DNA from: Cryptosporangium sp044454545
Lineage (GTDB): Bacteria; Actinomycetota; Actinomycetes; Mycobacteriales; Cryptosporangiaceae
Direction of reading: 5' to 3'
Assembly: GCF_044454545.1 (NCBI RefSeq)
Contig: NZ_JBITDV010000005.1
Coordinates: 496,001-560,000 of the forward strand
Length of the DNA: 64,000 bases
The position numbers were made by a program, and so were the translations under genes. The stretch's first letter is position 1. Every line of letters begins with the position of its first letter. Below are positions 15,091 through 23,242 of this stretch, piece by piece. The notes under the pieces were generated by a model. That model searched no databases, was not told the DNA's origin, and saw nothing but the letters and a program-made list of their open reading frames with translations.

Positions 15091-16986
15091 TCAGTACTCC
15101 CGAGCCAGTCGGTTGGCTTCTCGCCCCTGCTGCGACCCGACCAGCCGGCCGTCGAGGTACACGTCGCGGCCGCCGCTGCGGGCCACCTCGAGGCGCAGCA
15201 GCCGCATCTCGGTGAGCAGCGGGCCCAGGTCCAGCGCCGCGGCGCTGCCCGGCCGGGAACCGACACCCGCAGCACCGGGATTGCTCGCACCCGGCCAGGT
15301 AACCCGGCCGCCGAGCCAGTCCTCGACCACCGTGGTGGCGATCGCCCGCGACCGGGCCCGAGGGGCGTCCTTGCCGATGTAGGCCTCGACACCACGCTCG
15401 CCGTACATGACGGTGGGGCTGTTCACGAAGTGGCTGCCGATGGTGCCGCCGGCGGCCATCTTGTAGTCGATGCCGCCGCGGGCGTAGCCCTTGAACAGGC
15501 CACCCACCGGCGCCGTCCCGACGGTTCCGGCCTTGTCACCGAGCGCCTCGTACACGGTCACGACGTGCGCGGTATATGTGCCGTCGTACTGCTCCAATGC
15601 CGCGTGGGCGTCCTGCGCCGCCTTCTCGATCGCGGCGATCTCCTCTTTCGAGAGGTGCGCCGCCTCCATCGCCCGCTTCATCGCGGGCGTCAATTTGCCG
15701 TCGAACCCGGCGTCGGCGGCCTTCGCCGACGAGTCCTGCATACCGACGACGGCCTGGCTGAGCTGCAGCGACGCGTCCTTGGCTTGCTGGCTGTCCGCGC
15801 CGTACTTCGAGGTCGCGTCGGCCAGCGCCTTCTGCGCCGTGGTGAGCTGCTGCTGGGACTGCATCAAGGCGAAAACGGGGTCCGTCTGCGCCTTGAGCGC
15901 GTTCGCCTGTTCCTGCATCAGGCTGGTCGTCTGCTGAGTCGCGGTACCGAGCTGGCTCTGCGCGACCTTGGCATTGTCGATCGACTGCTTGTACGCGTCG
16001 TACGACGCGGCGACCTCGGGGCCGAGGATGCCGTGCTCGGCCAACCAACCAAAGGCGCCAGTCAGGCCGGTGATGGTCTGGAGGATGCCGCCCAGCGATC
16101 CGTTCAAGGCCCCGAAGATCAGCTGCAGCGCGGTCGCCGCGGCGGCGCCCTGGCTGCTCATCTGGGAGAAGGAGTTGCCCAGCATGCTGAGGGTGCCGGC
16201 GAGGCCGGTGCCGAGCGCGTCCAGGACGGGCTTGAACGTGACGCTGAGCTCGGATGCCCCTCGGATCAGGTCCTGGAATCCGGACCCGAGCTTCGTCGCG
16301 AGCGCGGTCAGGTTGCCGTCGCCGGCGAGGTTCGCGAAGAACTGGCGGACGTCGTTGACCGAGCTGTTCCAGGTCGCGCGGAAGACCTGGGCGCTGGCGA
16401 TCAGCTGCGGGCCGAAGACCGATGTTGCCTGGGTGAGCTGGGTTTTGATCTGCGTGCCCAGGTCGCCCCAGATACGCAGCAGCTCGGGGTTGTCCTTGAC
16501 CTGCAATGCGATGGCGGCGCCGATTCCGGCCGCGGCGACACCGGCGATCAGCGCCCCGGTGATCGCCGCGCTGAGCAGAGGCGCGGCCGCGACAGCCGAC
16601 GCGACGATCGCGCCGCCGACGTAGGCACCGCCTGGACCTAAGTTTTTCAGCCCGTCGTTGATCGCCGATCCGAGCTTCTGCCCGGCGTCCTTGCCGGCCT
16701 CGAGCGCCTTGGCGGGGATCGACTTGAAGAAGGACCCGAGCCCGGACGCCGCCGACCCGGCCCCGTTCTTTGCCGACGAGAGACCGGACGAGAGCGCCGA
16801 GCCGATCTTCGATCCGGCGTCCTTCGCGGCCGACACCAGCTTGGTGAACAGGTTCCCGCCGGTCGACTTCTTGTCGAGCTTGTCGGCGGCCTTCCCGACG
16901 TCGTCGATCGCGCTGCCGAGCTTCTGGACGTCCGATGTGCCGCTGGCCTTGGCGAACACATCGAAGACGAGCTGCTCAGTCGCCAC
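15091..16986 (-). CDS. Tail tape measure protein
   Basis: 631 residues if translation starts at the GTG at 16986, which has GGGAGG 5 nt upstream; a GTG at 16992 overlaps that site and is less likely. The N-terminus is helical and Ala/Ser/Gly-rich. A hydrophobic segment (AAAPLLSAAITGALIAGVAA) lies near 140-165, followed by coiled-coil helices (MQSQQQLTTAQKALADATSK) and a Gly-rich end, the normal tape measure design. About 630 residues predict a tail near 95 nm by the usual 0.15 nm per residue rule. Its start overlaps the frameshift extension of the chaperone gene. Confidence 0.93.
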   Translation of the reverse strand: MATEQLVFDVFAKASGTSDVQKLGSAIDDVGKAADKLDKKSTGGNLFTKLVSAAKDAGSKIGSALSSGLSSAKNGAGSAASGLGSFFKSIPAKALEAGKDAGQKLGSAINDGLKNLGPGGAYVGGAIVASAVAAAPLLSAAITGALIAGVAAAGIGAAIALQVKDNPELLRIWGDLGTQIKTQLTQATSVFGPQLIASAQVFRATWNSSVNDVRQFFANLAGDGNLTALATKLGSGFQDLIRGASELSVTFKPVLDALGTGLAGTLSMLGNSFSQMSSQGAAAATALQLIFGALNGSLGGILQTITGLTGAFGWLAEHGILGPEVAASYDAYKQSIDNAKVAQSQLGTATQQTTSLMQEQANALKAQTDPVFALMQSQQQLTTAQKALADATSKYGADSQQAKDASLQLSQAVVGMQDSSAKAADAGFDGKLTPAMKRAMEAAHLSKEEIAAIEKAAQDAHAALEQYDGTYTAHVVTVYEALGDKAGTVGTAPVGGLFKGYARGGIDYKMAAGGTIGSHFVNSPTVMYGERGVEAYIGKDAPRARSRAIATTVVEDWLGGRVTWPGASNPGAAGVGSRPGSAAALDLGPLLTEMRLLRLEVARSGGRDVYLDGRLVGSQQGREANRLAREY

Positions 16987-17158
16987 CGGCACCTCCCTTG
17001 ATCAGTTCCGCCAGGTCCGCCCGGTAGGCGTCCAGCTCGGGAATGGTGAGGTCACGCAGGTCGCGGGGCCGCAGCCCGTAGATCCGGCTCATGCGCGGCG
17101 CGAGCGCGGTCAGGAAGTCGGTCAGTCGGACGCCGGCGAGGTCGGCGGCGAATCGGAC
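16976..17158 (-). CDS. Tail assembly chaperone, T extension made by -1 frameshift
   Basis: This frame has no credible start of its own. After a -1 slip at C_CCT_TTG it continues the G protein as VRFAADLAGVRLTDFLTALA and ends in DAYRADLAELIKGG before a TGA at 16978-16976, inside the start of the tape measure gene. The fusion (17490 to 16976) would be about 171 residues. In lambda the T part binds tail subunits and the tape measure; the same role is inferred. Confidence 0.82.
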   Translation of the reverse strand, partial: VRFAADLAGVRLTDFLTALAPRMSRIYGLRPRDLRDLTIPELDAYRADLAELIKGGAGGD

Positions 17159-17490
17159 AAAGGGAGGGCCGTCGCCTTCTCCTGCTCCGGGTCCTCGTCG
17201 CCCACGTACTCGACGTCGAGCTTCAGCGTGTGGATGTTGAACTCCGAGAACGGTGTCCGCAGACCGCTCTGCTCCCGGGCGATCCACACCAGCGCCCGGC
17301 TGGCCTCCATCGAACCGTTGCCGGTGTAGGCGGCGAGGATGTTCTGCATCAGGACGCCGGTCGCCCGCTCGTAGCGCTCGAGCACCACAGCACGCGCGTT
17401 CGCGAGCTTGTCGAAGTCGAGGAACACCCACTCCTCGCCGCCGTACTCCGCACGATCCTCGACGGTCATCCGGAACCGCTTGCCGCTCAA
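17122..17490 (-). CDS. Tail assembly chaperone, short (G) form
   Basis: 122 residues from the TTG at 17490, preceded by GGGAGC. Sequence LSGKRFRMTVEDRAEYGGEE then WVFLDFDKLANARAVVLERY. Siphoviruses encode a chaperone just upstream of the tape measure as a short form and a -1 frameshifted long form (lambda G and GT). The location and the slip site at 17158-17164 identify it. An ATG at 17469 is a weaker alternative start without a clear binding site. Confidence 0.85.
   Translation of the reverse strand: MSGKRFRMTVEDRAEYGGEEWVFLDFDKLANARAVVLERYERATGVLMQNILAAYTGNGSMEASRALVWIAREQSGLRTPFSEFNIHTLKLDVEYVGDEDPEQEKATALPLSDSPPTSPASD
17158..17164 (-). promoter_or_regulatory. -1 ribosomal slip site CCCTTTG
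   Basis: On the coding strand the heptamer reads C_CCT_TTG in the zero frame of the chaperone (X_XXY_YYZ). Tandem re-pairing to CCC TTT opens exactly the frame that carries the T extension. Confidence 0.85.
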
Positions 17491-17500
17491 CCCGTGCTCC

Positions 17501-17959
17501 CTAGCTGGTGATCTTCTTCGCGATGTCGTCCAGGACGCGCTTGAGCTCGGCGCGCACCGCGCCGCGCTGCTGCTCGGCGGGCTGGTCAAAGAACCTGGGC
17601 TTGACCGACTGCGCGACCCACACCTCGCGGTTGGCGTACACCGGGTGCCGCAGCACGCCGTTGTTCAGCGCCGTGACCTTGCGGTCGCGCGGATTGCCCT
17701 TCGCGGTCGCCTGGATCGTGAGGCCGGCTGCCTGGTTCTTCGTCTTGAAGCGGAGCGCGGCACGCAGCACCGGGGCGTATCCGCTGGGCATGAACTCGCC
17801 GACGCCGGCCTTGACCGCTCTCGGGATCTGCCGGGCGCCGCGGTTGACGCCCTTGCGCAGCTCGGCGTTGAGCTCCTTCTCGCCGAGCCCCTTGAGCCGC
17901 TTCCCGAGGACGTGGGCGCGGTTCGCGCCGGTGACCGAGAAGTTGACGGCGGTCGCCAT
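17501..17959 (-). CDS. HK97 gp10-like head-tail/tail component
   Basis: 152 residues from the ATG at 17959 (MATAVNFSVTGANRAHVLGK). Basic, helical N-terminus (KRLKGLGEKELNAELRKGVN) then a strand-rich end; this is the usual look of the HK97 gp10 putative tail-component family. It sits between a tube-like gene and the chaperone. The usual phage order places gp10 before the tube, so the position is slightly unusual. Confidence 0.7.
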   Translation of the reverse strand: MATAVNFSVTGANRAHVLGKRLKGLGEKELNAELRKGVNRGARQIPRAVKAGVGEFMPSGYAPVLRAALRFKTKNQAAGLTIQATAKGNPRDRKVTALNNGVLRHPVYANREVWVAQSVKPRFFDQPAEQQRGAVRAELKRVLDDIAKKITS

Positions 17960-17961
17960 CG

Positions 17962-18375
17962 TCAGGCGACGGCGCGCGAGGTCGGGCCGCTCGTCGGCCA
18001 CTCCAGCTCTTTCACGGCCGCCTGCCCGACCGCCCCACCCAGGCTGTACTGGGTGACCTGGGTGAGCCCGGTCCACTTCGGGTTCGATGTCGAGACGGCG
18101 TCGGAGTCGGCCCGGGCCTCGAAGGTGACCGCCGCGTCAGCCTTGTAGAGCGGGAAGAGCACGGCGTCGACCTCGCCGGTGCCGAACGAGTCGAGGAACG
18201 TGATCTTGATCGTCCCCTTCTCCAGGCCCTTCGCGTGCTCCATCGCGCCGCCGGAGCCGGAGGTCGTCACGTCGAGGTCCTCGCGTTCGAGCGGCACCTC
18301 GACCTTCTGGACGTAGGCGGTCAGGTTTGTGCCGTTGAGCACGAAGTACGGGTCGATCAGCACCTTGTAGGGCAT
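17962..18375 (-). CDS. Tail tube-like structural protein
   Basis: 137 residues. Begins MPYKVLIDPYFVLNGTNLTA, continues with VQKVEVPLEREDLDVTTSGS and ends LGGAVGQAAVKELEWPTSG. The beta-sandwich pattern and its position before the gp10-like and chaperone genes fit a tail tube or tube-like protein. It shares GSGGA-x-E-x-AKGLE with the neighbouring 247-residue protein, so the two may be paralogues. Confidence 0.65.
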   Translation of the reverse strand: MPYKVLIDPYFVLNGTNLTAYVQKVEVPLEREDLDVTTSGSGGAMEHAKGLEKGTIKITFLDSFGTGEVDAVLFPLYKADAAVTFEARADSDAVSTSNPKWTGLTQVTQYSLGGAVGQAAVKELEWPTSGPTSRAVA

Positions 18376-18390
18376 CGGCGGTTCTCCTGT

Positions 18391-19134
18391 TCAGACGACG
18401 GCGAGGAACCCGGCGACTTCGCCGGTGCCGGTCAAGGCCGAGACGTTCATGCGGAAAAACTGCTCGCCCGGCAGCGGCCCGGCGAGCGGCGTCATGAACG
18501 TCGCGCCGGCGGCGGTGATCGGGCCGATCGTGCCGCGCACCGTGGGCGAGGTCATGCCGGCGTTGTCGTCGGATTGGACCTGCACGGTGATCGACGCCGG
18601 CGGGGTGAAGACGTGCAGGATCGCGAAGAGCCGCTGCCCAGTGATCGGCGCGCCGAGGGTGACGACGGAGCCGAGCTGCCCGGTCGCGGCCACCGCGCTT
18701 TTCGGTTTGGCCAGCTGGCCGCGGAGCAGCCCGTAGCCGCCTTTTCCCGCCAGGGCGGCCTCGAAGGCGCCGAGCTCGCCGAGCTTGCCGGCCGGTGAGC
18801 CGTAGCCCATCTGCGCCGCTTTGAACGCCCAGGCCGGTTGGGTCGCGGTCTCCGCCATCGACACGGTCCAGAGCCGCTCGCCGTCCTGCTGGTGAGCGAG
18901 CCACAGCTCTTCGTCGACGCCGCCGGTGGTCGCTGATCCCCAGTTGCCGGCGAGGGTGGCGGTGACGTCTTCCAGGCCCTTGGCCCACTCGTGCGCGCCG
19001 CCGGACCCGAACACGGTCGCCTGAACCGCCGCTCGCTCACCGGCGGCGCTGAACTCGGACGACACCGGCTTGTACGCGAACGCGTCGCCGTAGATCGTGA
19101 CGTCGGTGAGCGCGACGCCTCCGGGCCCGGGCAC
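18391..19134 (-). CDS. Major tail (tube) protein candidate
   Basis: 247 residues from the GTG at 19134, 1 nt after the preceding stop. Beta-rich with GSGGAHEWAKGLEDVTATLA near residues 37-56, QMGYGSPAGKLGELGAFEAA in the middle, and a terminal Ig-like part (SVVTLGAPITGQRLFAILHV). Located after the tail terminator candidate, where the major tail protein is expected. The extra C-terminal domain would decorate the tube. Confidence 0.65.
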   Translation of the reverse strand: MPGPGGVALTDVTIYGDAFAYKPVSSEFSAAGERAAVQATVFGSGGAHEWAKGLEDVTATLAGNWGSATTGGVDEELWLAHQQDGERLWTVSMAETATQPAWAFKAAQMGYGSPAGKLGELGAFEAALAGKGGYGLLRGQLAKPKSAVAATGQLGSVVTLGAPITGQRLFAILHVFTPPASITVQVQSDDNAGMTSPTVRGTIGPITAAGATFMTPLAGPLPGEQFFRMNVSALTGTGEVAGFLAVV

Positions 19135-19135
19135 G

Positions 19136-19342
19136 TCAGCTCTCCGGGCCGGTCTCGGTCGTCGACGGCGATCCAGCGGCGTCCTGGGCGGCCTGCGACA
19201 TCGGTTCGATGCAGCCCGCCGCGACCGCCGCACCGACGTTGATCGGGCTGTCCTCGGCGATCGTGACGATGCCGCCGGTCGCGACGTCGAGGTAGGGGTT
19301 GGGCCCGACGACCCGGTACCGGTGCTTGCGCGGGGTGGCCAT
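19136..19342 (-). CDS. Small phage protein, head-tail region
   Basis: 68 residues from an ATG that overlaps the previous stop (ATGA). Begins MATPRKHRYRVVGPNPYLDV and ends in an acidic Ser/Thr tail. Family unknown. Small proteins of this kind occur between the tail terminator and major tail protein of actinophages. The strict coupling on both sides shows it is part of the structural operon. Confidence 0.65.
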   Translation of the reverse strand: MATPRKHRYRVVGPNPYLDVATGGIVTIAEDSPINVGAAVAAGCIEPMSQAAQDAAGSPSTTETGPES

Positions 19343-19764
19343 CAGAACGCTCCTCTGGTGTGGACGGGTACGCGCAGGACCGCGCCGATGTGGTCGTCGC
19401 CGGCGGCTTCCCACTGGCCCCCGTAATCGCGCAGGTAAGCGACGTGGGCCTGGGTGTGGGGCAGTCCGAGGTCGGAGTCGAACAGTGCCCGCGGGATCGA
19501 CTTGTCGCCGTCGATGTCGATCAGCTCGTCCAGGTCGATCTGGCCGGGAGCGACGAGGGCCTTGCTCGTCATCACGATCAGATCGATCGGCCACTCCATG
19601 TGCGAGCGGCCCGAGGTCGACCGGTAGTCCACGCCGTCACCGACCATGACCACCGCGGCGGGCAGCGTCACGACGGAGTCGAGGTACGGGTACACCGTCA
19701 GCGTCGGGATCGCTGCCTCGAGCACCGTGCGGATACCGGCCCGGACCTGCGCGAGCGTTGCCAC
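19342..19764 (-). CDS. Tail terminator-like protein
   Basis: 140 residues: MATLAQVRAGIRTVLEAAIP, then YPYLDSVVTLPAAVVM, then SHMEWPIDLIVMTSKALVAP, ending in a strand-rich HIGAVLRVPVHTRGAF. The helix-strand layout and the place right after the head-tail connector match siphovirus tail terminator or tail completion proteins (gpU/DUF3168-like). It starts 1 nt after the connector gene. Confidence 0.65.
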   Translation of the reverse strand: MATLAQVRAGIRTVLEAAIPTLTVYPYLDSVVTLPAAVVMVGDGVDYRSTSGRSHMEWPIDLIVMTSKALVAPGQIDLDELIDIDGDKSIPRALFDSDLGLPHTQAHVAYLRDYGGQWEAAGDDHIGAVLRVPVHTRGAF

Positions 19765-19765
19765 G

Positions 19766-20359
19766 TCAGGCGAACCCGTCCGGACGCACGAACTTCTGCA
19801 GCAGCACGGTGACGTCGACGTCGCCGGGCCGGACCCGCATCACACCGAACTCGCCCAGGCCAGCGAACCCGGTCGGTGACTCGCGCCGTTTGAACAGCGC
19901 CGCGGCGCGCAGCAGCGCCGCCTCGTGGACCTGCGTCGGGACCGCCGACCAGCCCCACCGGGCGGTCACGCGGATCCGCGACTGCCACACCCACATCGAT
20001 GCCGGGTACGGGGATTCGGCCAGCAGCCACCAGGCGTGCGGCACCAGGCCGTCGCCGGCGGCGTTCAGCGGCTGCAACTCGTACGCGTTCGCCGCGATGG
20101 CGCTGTAGCTGACGCCGTCGGCCGCGCCCTCGACGATGAGCCCGGTCGTGTCGCCGACGTCGTCGATCAACACCTGTCGGCTGCAGCCCTCGTACACCCG
20201 CGGCGTAGCGACCGAGTCGAGCCAGAACCGGCGGCCGCAGTGCAGGTCGATCTCGCGGCTGGCGGTGTCGATCTTGCTCTGCAGCTCGTCGGCGTCGAGG
20301 GTCTCGCGAGTGTCGTTCAGCCGGGCGCGGAGCTCATCGACGGTGCAGTAGCTCTCCAT
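19766..20359 (-). CDS. Head-tail connector (gp6-like adaptor)
   Basis: 197 residues: YCTVDELRARLNDTRETLDA, SKIDTASREIDLHCGRRFW, then ALLRAAALFKRRESPTGFAG. The N-terminal helices with TASREID-x-H-C-GRRF are characteristic of HK97 gp6-type connector proteins, which sit below the portal. The position between capsid and tail terminator agrees. It is preceded by a GGTGAGC Shine-Dalgarno-like run. Confidence 0.8.
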   Translation of the reverse strand: MESYCTVDELRARLNDTRETLDADELQSKIDTASREIDLHCGRRFWLDSVATPRVYEGCSRQVLIDDVGDTTGLIVEGAADGVSYSAIAANAYELQPLNAAGDGLVPHAWWLLAESPYPASMWVWQSRIRVTARWGWSAVPTQVHEAALLRAAALFKRRESPTGFAGLGEFGVMRVRPGDVDVTVLLQKFVRPDGFA

Positions 20360-20428
20360 CGCTCACCTCCTCGTCGTGCGGGCCCGGTGGCCGGGCGGCC
20401 GGGAGGACAGTCCGGCCACCGGGGTCCG

Positions 20429-20776
20429 TCACCTGCGGCGCGTCCGTCGGGTCGTCGCGCGCGGCGGCACGGCGGTGTCGTCGACGGCGGCCGGTTCCGC
20501 GTCGACGGCCGCCGGTTCCGTCTCGCTGGCCGGAGGCTCCTCGTCGCCGGTCGGCGGTTCCCCGTCGCCGGCCGGAGGCTCCTCGTGCTGCAGCGGCTCA
20601 GGCACCAGCCGCTGCAGCTCGGCGTCGACCTGCGCGACCCGGTCGTCCAGGCCGCGTGCGACATAACCGCGACGCTCCTCGAGTAGCGCCGCGATGTGGG
20701 TCTCCTCGGCCGTCGGCACCTCGAGGTAGCCCACGGCGCCGCTGCGGACGCTGCGCACTGGCAGCTGGTCGGGCAC
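20429..20776 (-). CDS. Phage protein with Pro/Glu-rich tail
   Basis: 115 residues. The first ~60 are ordered (AVGYLEVPTAEETHIAALLE, RRGYVARGLDDRVAQVDAEL); the rest is Glu/Pro/Ala/Asp low complexity with GEPPTGDEEPP-type repeats, ending RRTRRR. Family unknown. It lies between a small head gene and the connector; a head accessory or fibre-like role is possible but unproven. Confidence 0.65.
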   Translation of the reverse strand: MPDQLPVRSVRSGAVGYLEVPTAEETHIAALLEERRGYVARGLDDRVAQVDAELQRLVPEPLQHEEPPAGDGEPPTGDEEPPASETEPAAVDAEPAAVDDTAVPPRATTRRTRRR

Positions 20777-20778
20777 GC

Positions 20779-21039
20779 TCAGCCCCGCGTCTCGCGCGGC
20801 GCGGACTCACGGGTCGTCCGCGCGGCGCGCGGAGCGCCGTGAACGCCTGACCCGGCGCGGGCCCGGTCCGCGGCCGCGCGCCGGTTGGCGGCCAGCTGTT
20901 CCACCGACTGCGGGGTGCCGTCGGGGTGGACGTAGCCTTCCTCGCCCGGCCGGGGCCAGGACTCGTCGGCGCGCTGCTCTTCCGCCAGGTCCTGCGACGG
21001 AGTGTCGGGCTGTGCGGTGTCGTCGTCGTTGTCAGCCAT
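20779..21039 (-). CDS. Small acidic phage head-region protein
   Basis: 86 residues from the ATG at 21039, preceded by GGAGGAA. Begins MADNDDDTAQPDTPSQDLAE, contains GEEGYVHPDGTPQSVEQLAA and ends Arg-rich. It follows the major capsid gene by 13 nt. Small proteins with the PGEEGYVHPDGTP motif are frequent downstream of HK97-type capsids in actinophages; role unknown. Confidence 0.7.
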   Translation of the reverse strand: MADNDDDTAQPDTPSQDLAEEQRADESWPRPGEEGYVHPDGTPQSVEQLAANRRAAADRARAGSGVHGAPRAARTTRESAPRETRG

Positions 21040-21052
21040 GCGTTCCTCCGGA

Positions 21053-22435
21053 TCAGAAGACAGGGGTGACGAGGCCGGTGCCGGAGATGACACCGATCGA
21101 CTTGGGGTACCGGGACGCGTGCAGCGCGGCGTAGTTGTAAAACCGCAGCAGCACCGAGAGCTGGTCGGCCTTGGTCTCGCGGAAGGCCTCCGACCGGGGG
21201 GTGCCCTCGTAGAGGATCGAGTCGATCGACCGGAAGATCAGGATCCGGTCCTCCGTGCCGCCGCCGAGGGTGACCGGGATGTTCGGGTCGACGTAGACGG
21301 GCAGGCCCTGCAGGTAGCCGACCAGGCCCTCGGACGCGACGCCGTTCTGGACGGCCAGTGCGTTCATCGGCATGCCCGCCGCGGGGACGACCAGCGGTCG
21401 GCCCTGGCTGTCGGTTGCGGCCAGGAACGTCGCCCAGCGCCGCGGGTGCATGACGATCGTGTCCGCGGGCAGCAGCCGGGCGGTGTGGATCTGCTGGATC
21501 GCGTCGGCGACCTTCGGGTACAGCTCGGCCAGCGTGGGCGTCGCGTCGGTGTAGGTGACCGCGACGGCGCTGGCGACGTTGAGCAGACCGACCTTGTTGG
21601 TCGCGTTGTTGTTGATGACGAAGACGTCCAGCTTCGTCGCGTAGTCCGCGGCGAGGTCGGCCAGCAGGACGTCGTCCATGTTGACCGGCGACTGGTCGAG
21701 CAGCTGCTGGGCGATGACCTGCTGCCCGGCGATCGTGGCGACCGCGGCCGACACGGAGTTGGTGGTCGCGTCGGTGTTCTGCACCGCGGTGTTCTGCGAG
21801 GTCTGCTCGGCCGTGGCCGTACCGGTCGCGATGCGCGGCAGGCTGATCGTGTCAGTACCAGGCGGCAGCGGCAGCTGACGCAGCCGATCGGCGGTGATGC
21901 GGCCGGCCCGGGCGAGGGTGATGTACTCCTGGATCATCCACAGCGGCGGCACGAACTCGCCGCCGGCGCCGTCGGTGGTGGTGAGCGCCCGGGCGTGCAG
22001 GTCGGCGTTGACGGCCTGGTCGTTGCGGCGGAGCCGGTCGGCGGCCTGGTGGTCGCCGAGCATCTGCGCGCGCATGATGTCGCGGAAGTAGGACCGCTGG
22101 CCGCCCTTGGCGTACTGGTCCGGGTCGGTCACCTGGGCGCCGCCAGCGTTGCGCTCGCGCTGCTCACCGGTCTGGCCGGCGGCCGCGGCCGCGGCCGCAG
22201 CGCGGGTCGCACGCTCCTCGGTCTGCTCGATCTCGGCGATACGCGCTTCGGTGGCGGTGATGTCCTGGTCGACGCCGCGGATCGCGTCGAGCGCGCCGTC
22301 GATCGTCTTCTTCTCGTCGTCGGTCAGCTTGCGCTGCTCGGTCTCGGCCGCGGCCACGACGCGCTCGGCGTCGGTCTTAAGCGCGGCCCGCTTCACCGTC
22401 AGCTCGGCGAGCAGACGGCGCAGGTACTCCAGCAT
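21053..22435 (-). CDS. HK97-fold major capsid protein
   Basis: 460 residues from the ATG at 22435 (GAAGGGAG upstream). Residues 1-~105 form a charged coiled coil (delta/scaffold domain: LTVKRAALKTDAERVVAAAE, KKTIDGALDAIRGVDQDITA) ending in an Ala run. The mature capsid follows, with GGEFVPPLWMIQEYITLARA, IVMHPRRWATFLAATDSQGR, GLPVYVDPNIP and a C-terminal FYNYAALHASRYPKSIGVIS, typical of the HK97 fold. The prohead protease gene is just upstream; the delta domain is presumably cleaved by it. Confidence 0.95.
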   Translation of the reverse strand: MLEYLRRLLAELTVKRAALKTDAERVVAAAETEQRKLTDDEKKTIDGALDAIRGVDQDITATEARIAEIEQTEERATRAAAAAAAAGQTGEQRERNAGGAQVTDPDQYAKGGQRSYFRDIMRAQMLGDHQAADRLRRNDQAVNADLHARALTTTDGAGGEFVPPLWMIQEYITLARAGRITADRLRQLPLPPGTDTISLPRIATGTATAEQTSQNTAVQNTDATTNSVSAAVATIAGQQVIAQQLLDQSPVNMDDVLLADLAADYATKLDVFVINNNATNKVGLLNVASAVAVTYTDATPTLAELYPKVADAIQQIHTARLLPADTIVMHPRRWATFLAATDSQGRPLVVPAAGMPMNALAVQNGVASEGLVGYLQGLPVYVDPNIPVTLGGGTEDRILIFRSIDSILYEGTPRSEAFRETKADQLSVLLRFYNYAALHASRYPKSIGVISGTGLVTPVF

Positions 22436-22565
22436 CAGCTGGGCTCCCTTCGATGGGATGAACGGGGGTCGCGCTCGCGGTCGTCGGGGTGGTGGCCCAG
22501 GTGGTGGCACGCCGAAGCGCGCTCCGGCGTGGGCTCCGGCGCGTCAGAGGTGCGAGCGGTAGGGG

Positions 22566-23240
22566 CTAGCCGAGCAGCGCGAGGCGCGCCCGGCTGAGCG
22601 CCGGGTCGTGCCCGGCGGGTTCGTGGGTCGCCGGAGCGAACCGGCGCTGCAGGCGCTCGAGCAGATCGCGGGCGGCCTCGTCGGAGAGGCGGCCTGGGTC
22701 GAACGACCGCGCGGACTCGACCGACGTCGACGGGTTCGCGCCGAAGTTGACCACGCTCACGTCGCCGCGGTGCAGGTCGACTTCCTCGACCGCGAGCTCC
22801 TCGTAATCCGGCGACCAGCGCTGCCGGGTGATGCGGAACGCGAAGGACATCTCGTCGACGGCGAGGTCCTCGATCGCGGCGAGCATGTCGCCGACGTCGC
22901 GGCGCTTGCCGTTGACGTCGGCCTCCATGTGCAGGCCGGTCGTGTCCTCGGACAGCCGCAGCGTCCCGGCCTTGGTGTAGGCCATCGACAGGCCGCCGTG
23001 GTTGAGCAGCAGCTGCACACCGGGGTTCTCCTGCAGCGTCTTGGCGAATGCACCAGCGCGGACGGTCTCGGTGTAGGGGCCGAGCCAGTCCCACATCTCG
23101 TACGGCGCTTCGGTCACCGACGCGTACCCGGTCAGCGTGCTGACGCCGCCGGCCTTGGCTCGGACCTCCAGCTGCACCGGGTAGGCCCGGGTGGAACGGG
23201 CCTCCGGCTTCGCGGCGCCGCGGTCGCTCTTGGCCGCCAT
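22566..23240 (-). CDS. Prohead (capsid maturation) protease, U35-like
   Basis: 224 residues. Core motifs of the HK97 prohead protease fold: STLTGYASVTEAPYEMWDW, LLLNHGGLSMAYTKAGTL with the catalytic His in NHGG, and VDEMSFAFRITRQRWSPDYE with the nucleophile Ser in EMSFAF; then DVSVVNFGANPSTSV. Start ATG 23240; a GTG at 23246 overlaps the portal stop and is possible. It is followed by the capsid gene after ~130 bp. Confidence 0.9.
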   Translation of the reverse strand: MAAKSDRGAAKPEARSTRAYPVQLEVRAKAGGVSTLTGYASVTEAPYEMWDWLGPYTETVRAGAFAKTLQENPGVQLLLNHGGLSMAYTKAGTLRLSEDTTGLHMEADVNGKRRDVGDMLAAIEDLAVDEMSFAFRITRQRWSPDYEELAVEEVDLHRGDVSVVNFGANPSTSVESARSFDPGRLSDEAARDLLERLQRRFAPATHEPAGHDPALSRARLALLG

Positions 23241-23242
23241 GC

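Noticed and set aside
16976..17431. Independent 151-codon gene overlapping the chaperone
   Set aside because: No ribosome binding site and Arg-rich until the slip site; only the part after the slip is used, as the frameshift extension.
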